From: a virus
DNA length: 22,311 nt
Virus record (IMG/VR): IMGVR_UViG_3300046459_000155
Coordinates: 1 to 22,311 of that record
Reading direction: 5' to 3' (one strand)
Shown: piece by piece, positions 1-6,315 of the stretch
Layout: every line of letters begins with the position of its first letter
Numbering within the stretch: position 1 is the first letter of the stretch
The notes under the pieces: generated by a model
Databases searched by the model: none
Told to the model about the DNA's origin: nothing
What the model saw: the letters and a program-made list of their open reading frames with translations, nothing else
Position numbers and translations under genes: made by a program

Positions 1-127
1 GGTCGCCGAATCCCTGGCGTTGCGGCGGGCGTTCCCGGACGTGATCACCGGCGACGTCGTCGGCGCCTACGTGGGACCCGACGCGGTCGATCTCGCCGAG
101 CTCCACGAAACCGACCCGGTCAGTGTC
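1..127. repeat. Left copy of terminal overlap (circular contig)
   Basis: Bases 1-127 are identical to bases 22185-22311. The repeat lies inside one open reading frame that continues in frame across the join, so the two copies are best read as the same DNA seen twice, meaning a closed circle of 22,184 bp. The length of 127 is a common maximum k-mer in short-read assemblers, which favours an assembly overlap over a biological terminal repeat. Confidence 0.93.
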
Positions 128-442
128 GTACTGCCCTGGGACACTGAGACCGGCGAGGTCCTCGAGCAGGCCGGCGACGACGGTGCTTCCGGCGGAGGAT
201 CCGCGTCGCCGGCGCTCGAGGGCTATCCGCTCGTCGGGGATCTCCTCTCGACAACCGATTGGTGGACCGAACGGGCGCGGCGCGCCGGCACCACACCGGC
301 CCGCTTGTTGACCCGCGCCCGGGGCGTCGCGCTCGAGCTCGACCGCGCGCAACCCCGCGAGGTCGGTGAGATCGACGACCCGGCGCTCGTCGAGGCGTTG
401 CTCGAATGGCTGAACGACGTTGCCGCGGAACCGTTCGGCTGA
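2..442 (+). CDS. bet: Bet/RecT-family recombinase, C-terminal part (joins 21685-22311)
   Basis: This is the 3' part of the gene that begins at 21685. Joined across the circle it is 942 bp, 313 residues. The segment begins in frame at base 2 with VAESLALRRAFPDVITG, which matches the end of the RecT core (usual form KxAEALALRKAFP). About 100 residues of acidic, Gly/Ser-rich linker and a helical tail follow. Such proteins anneal complementary single strands during phage recombination and replication. The stop at 440-442 overlaps the ATG of the next gene (TGATG), so translation is probably coupled. The tail after the core (roughly residues 225-313) has no motif I recognise. Confidence 0.85.
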   Translation, partial: VAESLALRRAFPDVITGDVVGAYVGPDAVDLAELHETDPVSVVLPWDTETGEVLEQAGDDGASGGGSASPALEGYPLVGDLLSTTDWWTERARRAGTTPARLLTRARGVALELDRAQPREVGEIDDPALVEALLEWLNDVAAEPFG

Positions 443-591
443 TGGCCGGCCGGCGGATGCCACGGCCGCGGGTCCCGTACCGGTGGCGGTGCTGGACCTG
501 TCAGGCGATCTCGACGTCATGGGCGGCCGCGCAACGTCACGCCGATTCGCATGGCGGCGGCCGGATCGAGTGCCTGTTCGAGCTCAAGTAA
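442..591 (+). CDS. Small C2H2 zinc-finger-like protein, 49 aa
   Basis: This 49-residue basic protein starts at the ATG overlapping the bet stop codon. It carries C17-x2-C20-x12-H33-x3-H37, the spacing of a classical C2H2 zinc finger, within CWTC...RHADSH. The N-terminus is rich in Arg and Pro (RRMPRPRVPYRWR), which fits nucleic-acid binding. It lies between the recombinase and the replication genes, so an accessory role in DNA metabolism or early regulation is a reasonable inference. A longer in-frame start at 406 would overlap bet by 37 bases and is less likely. I do not recognise a named family; zinc binding is inferred from residue spacing only. Confidence 0.65.
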   Translation: MAGRRMPRPRVPYRWRCWTCQAISTSWAAAQRHADSHGGGRIECLFELK

Positions 592-608
592 CCCGAGGGG
601 GGTCGGCC

Positions 609-803
609 GTGCGCGAGTTCGAGATAATCCGGGAACGGCATGGCCAAGCCCTGCGGGTCCTGGTCTGCAAACGGGCCGAGGACGACCCCGACGTCTGGGA
701 CCGGATCAACGAATTCCCGGCGACGAAACGCGGTGTCCAAGACGCGCGCGCCGAGCTCTACCGGCTCATGCGTCTCGACCAGGCGCTCGAGCGTGAGCCG
801 TGA
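609..803 (+). CDS. Hypothetical early protein, 64 aa
   Basis: The start is a GTG at 609, preceded by a purine-rich GAGGGGG Shine-Dalgarno-like stretch (about 595-601). The protein is 64 residues, charged and mostly helical in character (REFEIIRERH, DARAELYRLMRLDQALE), with one Cys and no membrane segment. Its stop at 801-803 overlaps the GTG of the replication gene at 800, so the two are probably translated together. No family is recognised. Position between bet, the C2H2 protein and the replication protein suggests an early accessory role. Confidence 0.65.
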   Translation: MREFEIIRERHGQALRVLVCKRAEDDPDVWDRINEFPATKRGVQDARAELYRLMRLDQALEREP

Positions 804-1402
804 GCATCCAGGCGATCGCGTGGGTCCTCGACCAGTCGCGGGCGCAGGGAATCGACCGGCTCGTGCTCATCGCGCTCGCGAATCACGCGAACGCCGAGAC
901 CGGCCGATGTGATCCGGGTCAACGGCGCATCGCGCAAGAGGCGAACTGTTCGCCCGGGATGGTGACGGTCTCGATTCGCCGTCTGGCCGAGCTCGGCGAG
1001 GTCGCGATCGAGGCGCCGGGTCAGGGTCGCGCGACCACGAAATACCACTTACCGTGGTTATCCACAGGATTCGGTAGCGCGCGACCTGGATCGCGCGCTA
1101 CGGAACCCGTAGCGCGCGATGGAGAGGCCGTAGCGCGCGATTTTGACCCCGTAGCGCGCGACCTGGATCGCGCGAAACCAGAACCTGTCTTAGACAGAAC
1201 CGCGCACGGCGCCGCCGATCCGGCTGACGCCGGCGGCGCCGTGGCTCCGAAGATCGTCACCCTCAGCGACGGGTCGCGATGGTGCCCCGACACCGGCGAG
1301 CTCATGGACCCCGAACCCGTCGAGGTCGCCGAGGTCGACGACGAGCTCGCATCCCGACGCCGGCACCCGGCGTCCGTTACCCGCATGGAGGCGCCACCGT
1401 GA
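800..1402 (+). CDS. Winged-helix replication initiator-like protein, 200 aa
   Basis: Residues 1-88 form a winged-helix region of the kind found in phage replication or DnaD-like proteins: an N-terminal helix (SIQAIAWVLDQ), then RIAQEANCSPGMVTVSIRRL as the helix-turn-helix and a wing near GQGRATTKYHLPW. The middle (about residues 88-127) is low-complexity and is encoded by an iteron array; it reads as seven-residue units containing VARD. The C-terminal third is acidic. Known precedent is lambda O, whose gene contains the origin that O binds. Here a DnaA box and 11-bp repeats sit inside the gene, so a replication-initiator role is inferred with fair confidence. It could instead be a regulator of the same fold. 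It starts at a GTG overlapping the upstream stop and is followed by a GTG overlap at 1399. Confidence 0.75.
   Translation: MSIQAIAWVLDQSRAQGIDRLVLIALANHANAETGRCDPGQRRIAQEANCSPGMVTVSIRRLAELGEVAIEAPGQGRATTKYHLPWLSTGFGSARPGSRATEPVARDGEAVARDFDPVARDLDRAKPEPVLDRTAHGAADPADAGGAVAPKIVTLSDGSRWCPDTGELMDPEPVEVAEVDDELASRRRHPASVTRMEAPP
1058..1066 (+). promoter_or_regulatory. Consensus DnaA box
   Basis: TTATCCACA, a perfect match to the classical DnaA box, lies 8 bp before the first iteron and inside the replication gene. It is embedded in a small inverted repeat GTGG-TTAT-CCAC. One 9-mer alone could occur by chance, but its placement beside the repeat array raises its weight. Confidence 0.55.
1074..1174. 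repeat. Iteron array, candidate replication origin
   Basis: The 11-mer GTAGCGCGCGA occurs at 1074-1084, 1109-1119, 1130-1140 and 1151-1161, and inverted at 1091-1101. The last three direct copies are spaced exactly 21 bp apart, two helical turns. A 24-bp identity links 1074-1097 and 1151-1174, yet those two copies are read in different codon phases (SARPGSRA versus VARDLDRA), so the conservation is at DNA level. A segment of about 45% GC follows at 1174-1200, low for this genome, and contains the inverted repeat CTGTCT-T-AGACAG at 1185-1197. The layout resembles lambda-type origins inside the initiator gene. Confidence 0.65.
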
Positions 1403-2004
1403 TTCGTGCCTTGATCGTCCTGGCCGTCATCGTCGTCGTCGCCCTGGTCGCCGGTCTCGTCGCCGAGCTCACCGCGGCGGATCCCGAGCACGCCAAGCCC
1501 GACCGACTCGAGCGTCCCAGTGGCGGACGTTTCCCAGGACCACCCGCACCGCCGGCCTTGAGCGGTGCGGACCCGTCGGCGACGGGTGAGCTCGTCGCCG
1601 TCGTCACCTACCTCGACGCACTCGAACAGGAACGACTCGAACGTGAACGCCAAGCCGTCGCCGCCTACCTCGACGCCATCGAGCAGACTCGCCTTGCCGA
1701 TGCCGCTGCAGCGGCGGCGCGCATGGCGCAAGCTCGGCCGACTCCAGGACCGCCGGCGACTAGCGGCGGAGCTAGCGGCCCACACTCGGACGCGTGGTGG
1801 TGGGGCGTCGCGGTCTGTGAGCAAGGCGGCCGGAACGACCCGTACTTCGGGTACTTCTCGTGGATGGACGGGAGCGCGGCCGGCATGACCTGGGACCAAC
1901 AAGTCGCCAAGTCCAACGACCTGTTGCGACGCGCCGGTCGCGAGGTCGGACCGTGGGCCGCGTCATGTGTCGCCGCCGGCTACCGCGCAAGCCCGGGAGG
2001 ATGA
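1399..2004 (+). CDS. Membrane-anchored lysozyme-like (Rpf/transglycosylase-type) protein, 201 aa
   Basis: Residues 4-23 are a strong hydrophobic segment (LIVLAVIVVVALVAGLV), a membrane anchor or signal. A Pro-rich stretch follows, then a helical region with an internal duplication (YLDALEQERL at 71-80 and YLDAIEQTRL at 90-99). Residues 130-201 resemble the small lysozyme-like domain of actinobacteria: W-G-V-A-V-C140-E141-Q-G-G, then GRNDPYFGYF and GPWAASC190. E141 matches the catalytic Glu position of CESGG-type domains, and C140/C190 could form a disulfide. It should therefore act on peptidoglycan outside the membrane. It sits in the early region, far from the endolysin, so it may serve DNA entry, exclusion or auxiliary lysis; this is unresolved. 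The start is a GTG overlapping the upstream stop. Confidence 0.7.
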   Translation: MIRALIVLAVIVVVALVAGLVAELTAADPEHAKPDRLERPSGGRFPGPPAPPALSGADPSATGELVAVVTYLDALEQERLERERQAVAAYLDAIEQTRLADAAAAAARMAQARPTPGPPATSGGASGPHSDAWWWGVAVCEQGGRNDPYFGYFSWMDGSAAGMTWDQQVAKSNDLLRRAGREVGPWAASCVAAGYRASPGG

Positions 2005-2008
2005 CCCG

Positions 2009-2194
2009 ATGATGGAGCTCGGTGATCTGTGGCTCGAGATCGACCGTCAACGCGACGCCGTGAACCTGTTGACGTCGCGTGTGCGCGACCTCGAAGACCG
2101 CGTCGCACGCGTCGACGAGCTCGAACGCCGCGTCGCCACGCTCGAGCTCGACGTCGGCCGTCTCGTGCGCCAAGCCCGTGAGCTCGCACCGTGA
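2009..2194 (+). CDS. Small coiled-coil protein, 61 aa
   Basis: The ATG at 2009 is preceded by GGGAGG at 1995-2000 with 8-nt spacing, which decides the start over the upstream out-of-frame ATG at 2001. From about residue 10 on, the protein is one continuous amphipathic helix with hydrophobic heptad positions (LTSRVRDLEDRV, VDELERRVATLELDV, VRQ), typical of a dimeric or trimeric coiled coil. There is no membrane segment. The stop overlaps the HNH gene start. The function is unknown. Its position just before HNH and terminase would allow a small-terminase-like or packaging accessory role, but nothing in the sequence proves this. Confidence 0.7.
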   Translation: MMELGDLWLEIDRQRDAVNLLTSRVRDLEDRVARVDELERRVATLELDVGRLVRQARELAP

Positions 2195-2550
2195 CGACAA
2201 CGGCGCGCGGGTACGGGTACCGGTGGCAACAGCTGCGCCTGGTGATCCTCTGGCGTGACGGGTGGCGGTGCCACTGGTGTGGCCGGCGGGCGAACAGCGT
2301 CGACCATGTGATCGCCAAGGTCGAGGGTGGGTCCGACGACCCGAGCAACCTTGTCGCCGCGTGTACGCCGTGCAATTCCCGACGATCGATCGAGCTTGTC
2401 AACGCGCGGAATCGACGGGGCAAAAGACGACCCGGCATTCGTGGGGCGTTTTTTAGTGGGGGTACCGGTCCCGAGATGACGTCAGCCAATCGCAGTCACA
2501 TAGGTGGCCGATCGGCGAAAGGCGAGCGCTCCGGGGCGATCAGACTGTGA
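2191..2550 (+). CDS. HNH endonuclease, 119 aa
   Basis: This is a compact HNH nuclease. C27-x2-C30 and C58-x2-C61 form the structural zinc site, D38-H39 is the first catalytic element, GG at 46-47 and N53-L are the middle element, and CTPCNSRR closes the motif. HNH proteins next to the terminase are common in long-tailed phages, and the HK97 enzyme gp74 is needed for genome packaging. The basic C-terminal 45 residues (GKRRPGIRG...) extend beyond the usual core and may bind DNA. It starts at a GTG overlapping the coiled-coil gene and ends 4 bases into the terminase gene. No separate small terminase is recognisable, so this protein may be part of the cutting and packaging machinery. Confidence 0.85.
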   Translation: MTTTARGYGYRWQQLRLVILWRDGWRCHWCGRRANSVDHVIAKVEGGSDDPSNLVAACTPCNSRRSIELVNARNRRGKRRPGIRGAFFSGGTGPEMTSANRSHIGGRSAKGERSGAIRL

Positions 2551-4001
2551 CCGTGGCCGACCCGCCCAAAGTGCTGCACGATCAGCTGCGGCGCGCGGGC
2601 GCCAAAGCCCAGCTGCGGTTGCTCGAGCTGCCGCCGTGGCACGGGTGGCACTACCGGTCGGTGGCGGCGCGGGCGCAGCGGTGGATCGAGCGGTACCTGC
2701 GCATCCCGACCGGCCACAACGCCGGCCAGCTGATGCGCCTCGCACCGTTCCAGCGCGAGATCCTCAAGGCGATCTACGACGACGGCCGTGGCGCGTTCGT
2801 GTCACTCCCCGCCGGGAACACCAAGACGACGTTGCTCGCGGCGGTGGCGCTCGAGCGGGTCTGTCGGGGTGACGACTACGCCGAGGTCGACGTCGTCGCC
2901 ACGAAACAGGAACAGGCCGGCCGGCTCGTCGACGTCGCCAAACGGATGGTCGAACACTCGCCCGAGCTCGTCGAGCTGTTCGCCTACTGGGAGCACCACG
3001 GGATCCTCGAGTACCGGCCGACCGGCTCGAGGATCCAGGCGCACCCCGCCAAGCTCTCCGCCGTCCAAGGCTTGAACTTCTCGCTGGCGGTGGTCGACGA
3101 GATCGGGTTCGCGTCGGATGCGATCGTCGAGTCGTTGATCGCCCGGGTCGGCAAGCGCGCGGACGCGGCGGTCGTCGGGGTCGGCACGCCCGGGTTCGAG
3201 CCGAACGTCATGTTTCGCCTCCGCGAGCTCGCGGAGCATGGCGATCTCCCGGCGTCGGTCCGGTATCTCGAGTGGACCGCACCCGCCGGTTGCGACGTCC
3301 ACGACCGCAAGGCGTGGCGCAAAGCCAACCCCGCGTTGCGCGCCGGGATCCTGTCCGAGGATGCGCTCGCGGTCCAAGCCGCGATCCTGCCGGAGCGCGA
3401 GTTCCGCGTGTACCACTTGGCGCAGTGGGTCGACGGTGCGGCGGGATGGCTCCCCGTCGGCGCGTGGGATGCGTGTCCGTACCAAGCGGCGCCGGCGGAT
3501 GGGACCGAGGTCGTTCTCGCGGTCGAGGGCACCTATCTGCGCACGATGGCGGTCGTCGGCGCGACCCTCGACGGCGCGGTGTTCTTTGGGCGGGCGGCGG
3601 AGACCGCGACTGACGACTGGCTGCGCGCGGTGCTCGACGCCGCATGCCAACAGTGGAACGTCGTCGAGATCGTCCACGCCCCCAGGATCCGCCCGCATGT
3701 GTTCCGCGAGCTCGCCGAGACCGGCGACGTGCCGGTCGTCGAATGGTCACCCGGCGCCGCGCTCGACATGACGTCGGCAGGTGAGCTGTATCGGGCGATC
3801 CTCGAGCAGCGCGTCGCGCACGATCACGACGAGCTCGTCGGCGCCCACATCGGCCGGCTCGTGACGCGCGCTACGAGCGACGGATCCCTCCGCCTTGGTC
3901 GGCCGGCCGACGGCGGGTTCGTCGACGCCGGTCTCGCGGCGCGGATGGCATGGTGGCGCGCCGCCGAGCTCGCCGACACCCTCGAACCCGCGATCTACTG
4001 A
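2547..4001 (+). CDS. terL: Terminase large subunit, 484 aa
   Basis: This ATPase/nuclease packages DNA into the prohead. The Walker A-like loop is PAGNTKTT (residues 88-95), Walker B is AVVDEIG (181-187), the coupling motif is GVGTPGF (211-217), and NPAL (261-264) is typical of the HK97-like family. The length is typical. The C-terminal RNase H-like nuclease looks altered: the usual first Asp is Glu (VVLAVEGTYL, E327), the middle strand reads IVHAPRI where many relatives have a catalytic Asp, and only the last Asp is clear (FVDAGLAARMAWW, D460). The start is a GTG overlapping the HNH stop. The adjacent HNH could compensate for a weak nuclease, but this is inference. Confidence 0.93.
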   Translation: MTVADPPKVLHDQLRRAGAKAQLRLLELPPWHGWHYRSVAARAQRWIERYLRIPTGHNAGQLMRLAPFQREILKAIYDDGRGAFVSLPAGNTKTTLLAAVALERVCRGDDYAEVDVVATKQEQAGRLVDVAKRMVEHSPELVELFAYWEHHGILEYRPTGSRIQAHPAKLSAVQGLNFSLAVVDEIGFASDAIVESLIARVGKRADAAVVGVGTPGFEPNVMFRLRELAEHGDLPASVRYLEWTAPAGCDVHDRKAWRKANPALRAGILSEDALAVQAAILPEREFRVYHLAQWVDGAAGWLPVGAWDACPYQAAPADGTEVVLAVEGTYLRTMAVVGATLDGAVFFGRAAETATDDWLRAVLDAACQQWNVVEIVHAPRIRPHVFRELAETGDVPVVEWSPGAALDMTSAGELYRAILEQRVAHDHDELVGAHIGRLVTRATSDGSLRLGRPADGGFVDAGLAARMAWWRAAELADTLEPAIY

Positions 4002-4213
4002 TGCGGGTCATCACGCCGCACAGCTACCACTACGAGCCGGCCGACAGAGCCTTGGCCGACGAGATCATGCACCGCCTCGACCTCGAACCGAACACCGTGA
4101 CGCTGATGGAGGTCAGCGAAACGGGTGTGCTGATCGAGCAGCTCGTGCGCGACTGCGACGGGCGGGTGCGGGTCGTCGACGGTCAGGTCTTGCGGCGACG
4201 GTGGCGAGTCTGA
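4001..4213 (+). CDS. Hypothetical protein between terminase and portal, 70 aa
   Basis: The ATG at 4001 overlaps the terminase stop (TGATG), so I prefer it to the in-frame start at 3950. The 70-residue product is soluble and mixed alpha/beta in appearance (DRALADEIMHRL, TVTLMEVSETGVLIEQLV), with a very basic end (GQVLRRRWRV). No family is recognised. Position between the terminase and portal genes gives no firm hint. Its stop overlaps the start of the following tiny membrane protein. Confidence 0.65.
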   Translation: MRVITPHSYHYEPADRALADEIMHRLDLEPNTVTLMEVSETGVLIEQLVRDCDGRVRVVDGQVLRRRWRV

Positions 4214-4296
4214 TGATCGGGTTTGTCGGTGGCGTGTTCGTCGGCGCCGCCGCGACCGTGTTCACGATGTTCCTGGCGCGCGCCTGGTGGGACTAG
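4213..4296 (+). CDS. Tiny single-span membrane protein, 27 aa
   Basis: The ATG overlaps the upstream TGA (TGATG). The product is a 27-residue peptide that is almost entirely one hydrophobic Gly/Ala/Val/Phe helix (GFVGGVFVGAAATVFTMFLA) ending in RAWWD. A GTG four codons upstream (4201) is an alternative start. Candidates are a small holin-like or exclusion peptide. The real lysis cassette lies elsewhere (18909-19970), so the role is open. Confidence rests on the overlap pattern and the clean membrane segment. Confidence 0.5.
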   Translation: MIGFVGGVFVGAAATVFTMFLARAWWD

Positions 4297-4379
4297 CGGC
4301 GCCCGACGATGCCGAGCAGCGCGCCGAGCGCGATGCCGACCTCGAAGACGAGGATCCATTGAAACGCGTCAGTGCTCAT
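4293..4379 (-). CDS. Possible leftward 28-aa membrane protein
   Basis: On the minus strand an ATG at 4379 opens a 28-residue ORF with one membrane segment (FQWILVFEVGIALGALLGIV) and a C-terminal Arg pair. By hand count 24 of its 27 sense codons after the start end in G or C, which fits this genome's coding bias. Its stop overlaps the stop of the rightward 27-aa membrane protein. A rightward ORF over the same bases (4287-4457) has a poorer third-base pattern and would intrude on the portal gene. If real, it is a leftward gene in an otherwise rightward late region. Confidence 0.4.
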   Translation of the reverse strand: MSTDAFQWILVFEVGIALGALLGIVGRR

Positions 4380-4429
4380 GGTGAGTGTCCTACCCCGTCG
4401 TTAGGTTCGAGGGTTAGCCTGGCCGTCCA
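4380..4429. promoter_or_regulatory. Short gap before portal, possible promoter
   Basis: This 50-bp segment is one of only three non-coding gaps of note in the genome. The portal GTG at 4430 has no Shine-Dalgarno sequence and is not overlapped by a known gene. TAGCCT at 4415-4420 fits the actinobacterial TANNNT -10 form and would place a transcript start near 4428-4430, giving a leaderless portal message. No convincing -35 element is seen. Confidence 0.25.
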
Positions 4430-5617
4430 GTGGAGTCGACGACCGCGTCGGGGTTAGTCCTGGAGACGCGTCAGGCGACTCCGCCCGGTGTCGAGGTCGT
4501 CGGGGACCCGGTCCCGTTCGAGGCGCCGCCGGCGATCGTCGCGTCGCCGTGGGCCGGATGGCCGACCGAATGGTCGACCCCGTCGTGGCAAGGCTCGGTT
4601 GCTTTGTTGACCGATACCGCGTGGGCGTGCCTGGACTCGAACACGAACATTCTCTCGACGATGCCGCCCTATCTGGTCGACGCCGCGCCGACGCTCGACG
4701 CCGACTGGTTGAACAACCCGAACCCTGATCTCTACGCGTCGTTCGAGGAATTCGCCAAGCAGCTGTTCTGGGACTACCAGGGTGTCGGCGAAGCATTCGT
4801 CCTGGCGACGGCCCGGTATGCGTCGGGATGGCCGGCCCGGTTCCATGTCATGCCACCATGGTCGGTGAACCCTGAGATCGACGGTGCCGGCCGGCGCCGC
4901 TACTACGTCGGTGGGATCGAGGTCACCGCGGACCTGTTGCATATCCGGTACCAGTCGCGCGTCGGTGACGCGCACGGTCACGGTCCACTCGAGGTCGGCG
5001 GCCCGCGTCTCGTCGCCGCCGCCGCCTTGGCGCGGTACGCGTCGACGCTCGCCCAGTCCGGTGGTGTCCCGCACTCGGTGCTTGTGCACCCGAACCGTCT
5101 CACCGCGGCGCAGGCGTTGAACTTGCAGCAGCAATGGGTCGCGGCGCGCATGTCATCACTCGGCTATCCGGCCGTGTTGTCGGGCGGCGTCGATTTCAAG
5201 GTCCTGTCGTTCGACCCCGACAAGATGGCGCTCGTCGACCTCGCCCAGTGGAACGAGGCACGCATCGCGGTCCTGCTGAGCGTCCCGCCGATCTGCATGG
5301 CGTTACCCAGTGGCGGCGACCCGATGACGTACCTCAACGCGACTGCACTGTTCGACTACCGGTGGCGTGCCGGGTTACGTCCCCTCGCCCAGCACGTCAT
5401 GTCGGCCCTGTCGGGGTGGGCGTTGCCGCGGGGGACGACCGTCGAGCTCAACCGTGACGAATTCGTCCGGCCCGGCCCGCTCGAGCGGGCGCAGGCCGCC
5501 GAGATCTGGAACCGCATCGGTGCCCTGTCGGTCGACGAGATCGCACGCCGGGAACGGTTCACCATGCCGGCGCCGGCACCGCCGGCAACCCAGATGACCG
5601 CGGGGGTCTTACCGTGA
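4430..5617 (+). CDS. HK97-family portal protein, 395 aa
   Basis: The portal forms the dodecameric ring at the capsid vertex through which DNA enters and to which the tail connector attaches. The sequence follows the HK97 portal pattern: the wing and helix region WACLDSNTNILSTMPPYLV, then DYQGVGEAFVLA, the HIRYQSRVGDAHGHGPLEV segment, the stem-helix region AARYASTLAQSGG-like, and LAQWNEARIAVLLSVPP before the clip-to-crown end. The length is typical. The likely start is the GTG at 4430 (VESTTASG), because the upstream bases hold stops in frame. The C-terminus overlaps the GTG of the prohead protease, the usual gene order. A Pro/Ala-rich tail (MPAPAPPATQM) ends the protein. Confidence 0.93.
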   Translation: MESTTASGLVLETRQATPPGVEVVGDPVPFEAPPAIVASPWAGWPTEWSTPSWQGSVALLTDTAWACLDSNTNILSTMPPYLVDAAPTLDADWLNNPNPDLYASFEEFAKQLFWDYQGVGEAFVLATARYASGWPARFHVMPPWSVNPEIDGAGRRRYYVGGIEVTADLLHIRYQSRVGDAHGHGPLEVGGPRLVAAAALARYASTLAQSGGVPHSVLVHPNRLTAAQALNLQQQWVAARMSSLGYPAVLSGGVDFKVLSFDPDKMALVDLAQWNEARIAVLLSVPPICMALPSGGDPMTYLNATALFDYRWRAGLRPLAQHVMSALSGWALPRGTTVELNRDEFVRPGPLERAQAAEIWNRIGALSVDEIARRERFTMPAPAPPATQMTAGVLP

Positions 5618-6195
5618 ACGACGACGAACGACCCGACGGTCCGCTCGAGTACCGCACAGCTACGACACTCAACGTGCGGTATCCCGAACGGGTGATCGAG
5701 CTGATCGCCGTCCCGTACAACGAAGAGACCCGCGTTGTGCATGACGGCCGATGGATCACCGAGACGGTCGCACCCGGCGCCTTCGCCGGCGCCAAGGGCG
5801 ATATTCGTGTCAACCGTGGCCACGACGTCGAAACGCCGGTCGGCCGTGTCGTCGGATTGCACCCCAACGACCAACGCGGGCTACGTGCCGACGTCAAGAT
5901 CGTCAACACGCCCGCTGGGAACGACGTGCTGGAGCTCGCCGCCGAAGAGCTGCTCGGTGCGTCAGTCGGGATGGCCCCCTACCCCGGTGGCGAGGAATAC
6001 ACGACCGACCGGTCTCGGCGGGTGATCACCCGCGCGTTCTTGGCCCATATCGCGATGGTCGGCGAACCCGCCTACGAAGGCGCCCGGGTGTTGGCCGTCC
6101 GTTCCGCACCGGCCGAACCCGTATCCGGTACCCCGAACCTCGATCGTCTCATCGTCGAACGACGGATGCTTGCGCTCGGCTTGGACGCGTCTTAA
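5614..6195 (+). CDS. HK97-type prohead protease, 193 aa
   Basis: This serine protease matures the capsid by removing the scaffold domain of the major capsid protein. It shows the family core: EGxAVPY-like strand (VIELIAVPYNEET), WITETVAPGAF (47-57), RGHD with catalytic His70, PVGRVVGL (75-82), and LGASVGM with catalytic Ser117. The segment ITRAFLAHIAMVGEPAYEGARV is the usual C-terminal strand pair. It starts at a GTG overlapping the portal stop and lies immediately before the capsid gene, as in HK97-like phages. Confidence 0.93.
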   Translation: MNDDERPDGPLEYRTATTLNVRYPERVIELIAVPYNEETRVVHDGRWITETVAPGAFAGAKGDIRVNRGHDVETPVGRVVGLHPNDQRGLRADVKIVNTPAGNDVLELAAEELLGASVGMAPYPGGEEYTTDRSRRVITRAFLAHIAMVGEPAYEGARVLAVRSAPAEPVSGTPNLDRLIVERRMLALGLDAS

Positions 6196-6315
6196 CGTTC
6201 GCCCCAGCGAAGGACGCCCCCGAGGACAGCGGACGTAACGGCGCGTCGATCGGGCTAGCGAGCGACTGGCTACCAAGTCACGATCCGCGATCGTTTTCCG
6301 TGGAGGACTCGCTCA
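6196..6315 (+). other. Leader of the capsid gene with a hairpin (6280-6297)
   Basis: This 120-bp gap is the longest non-coding stretch in the genome. It contains a perfect 6-bp hairpin, ACGATC-CGC-GATCGT (6280-6294), running into a T4 tract (6294-6297). It ends with a strong GGAGG Shine-Dalgarno at 6302-6306, 9 nt before the capsid ATG. The hairpin is too short to be a convincing terminator; it may tune or protect the capsid message. I see no clear promoter. Confidence 0.4.

Noticed and set aside
1-127. Biological direct terminal repeat of 127 bp
   Set aside because: The repeat lies inside one continuous reading frame and has the length of a common assembler k-mer; a circular contig explains it better.
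1030-1200. Iteron array as a CRISPR array
   Set aside because: Repeats are 11 bp with 10-bp intervals and one inverted copy, inside a coding gene; no cas genes are present.
1967-2008. Upstream start for the coiled-coil gene
   Set aside because: GGGAGG at 1995-2000 correctly positions the ATG at 2009; the longer form would overlap the previous gene by 38 bases.
4404-4413. GGTTCGAGGG resembling a tRNA T-arm, as tRNA or attP hint
   Set aside because: No matching acceptor, D or anticodon arms around it; no tRNA gene was found anywhere in the window.
4287-4457. Rightward 56-codon ORF from a GTG at 4287
   Set aside because: Overlaps the portal start by 28 bases and has poorer third-base GC than the leftward 28-aa ORF over the same DNA.
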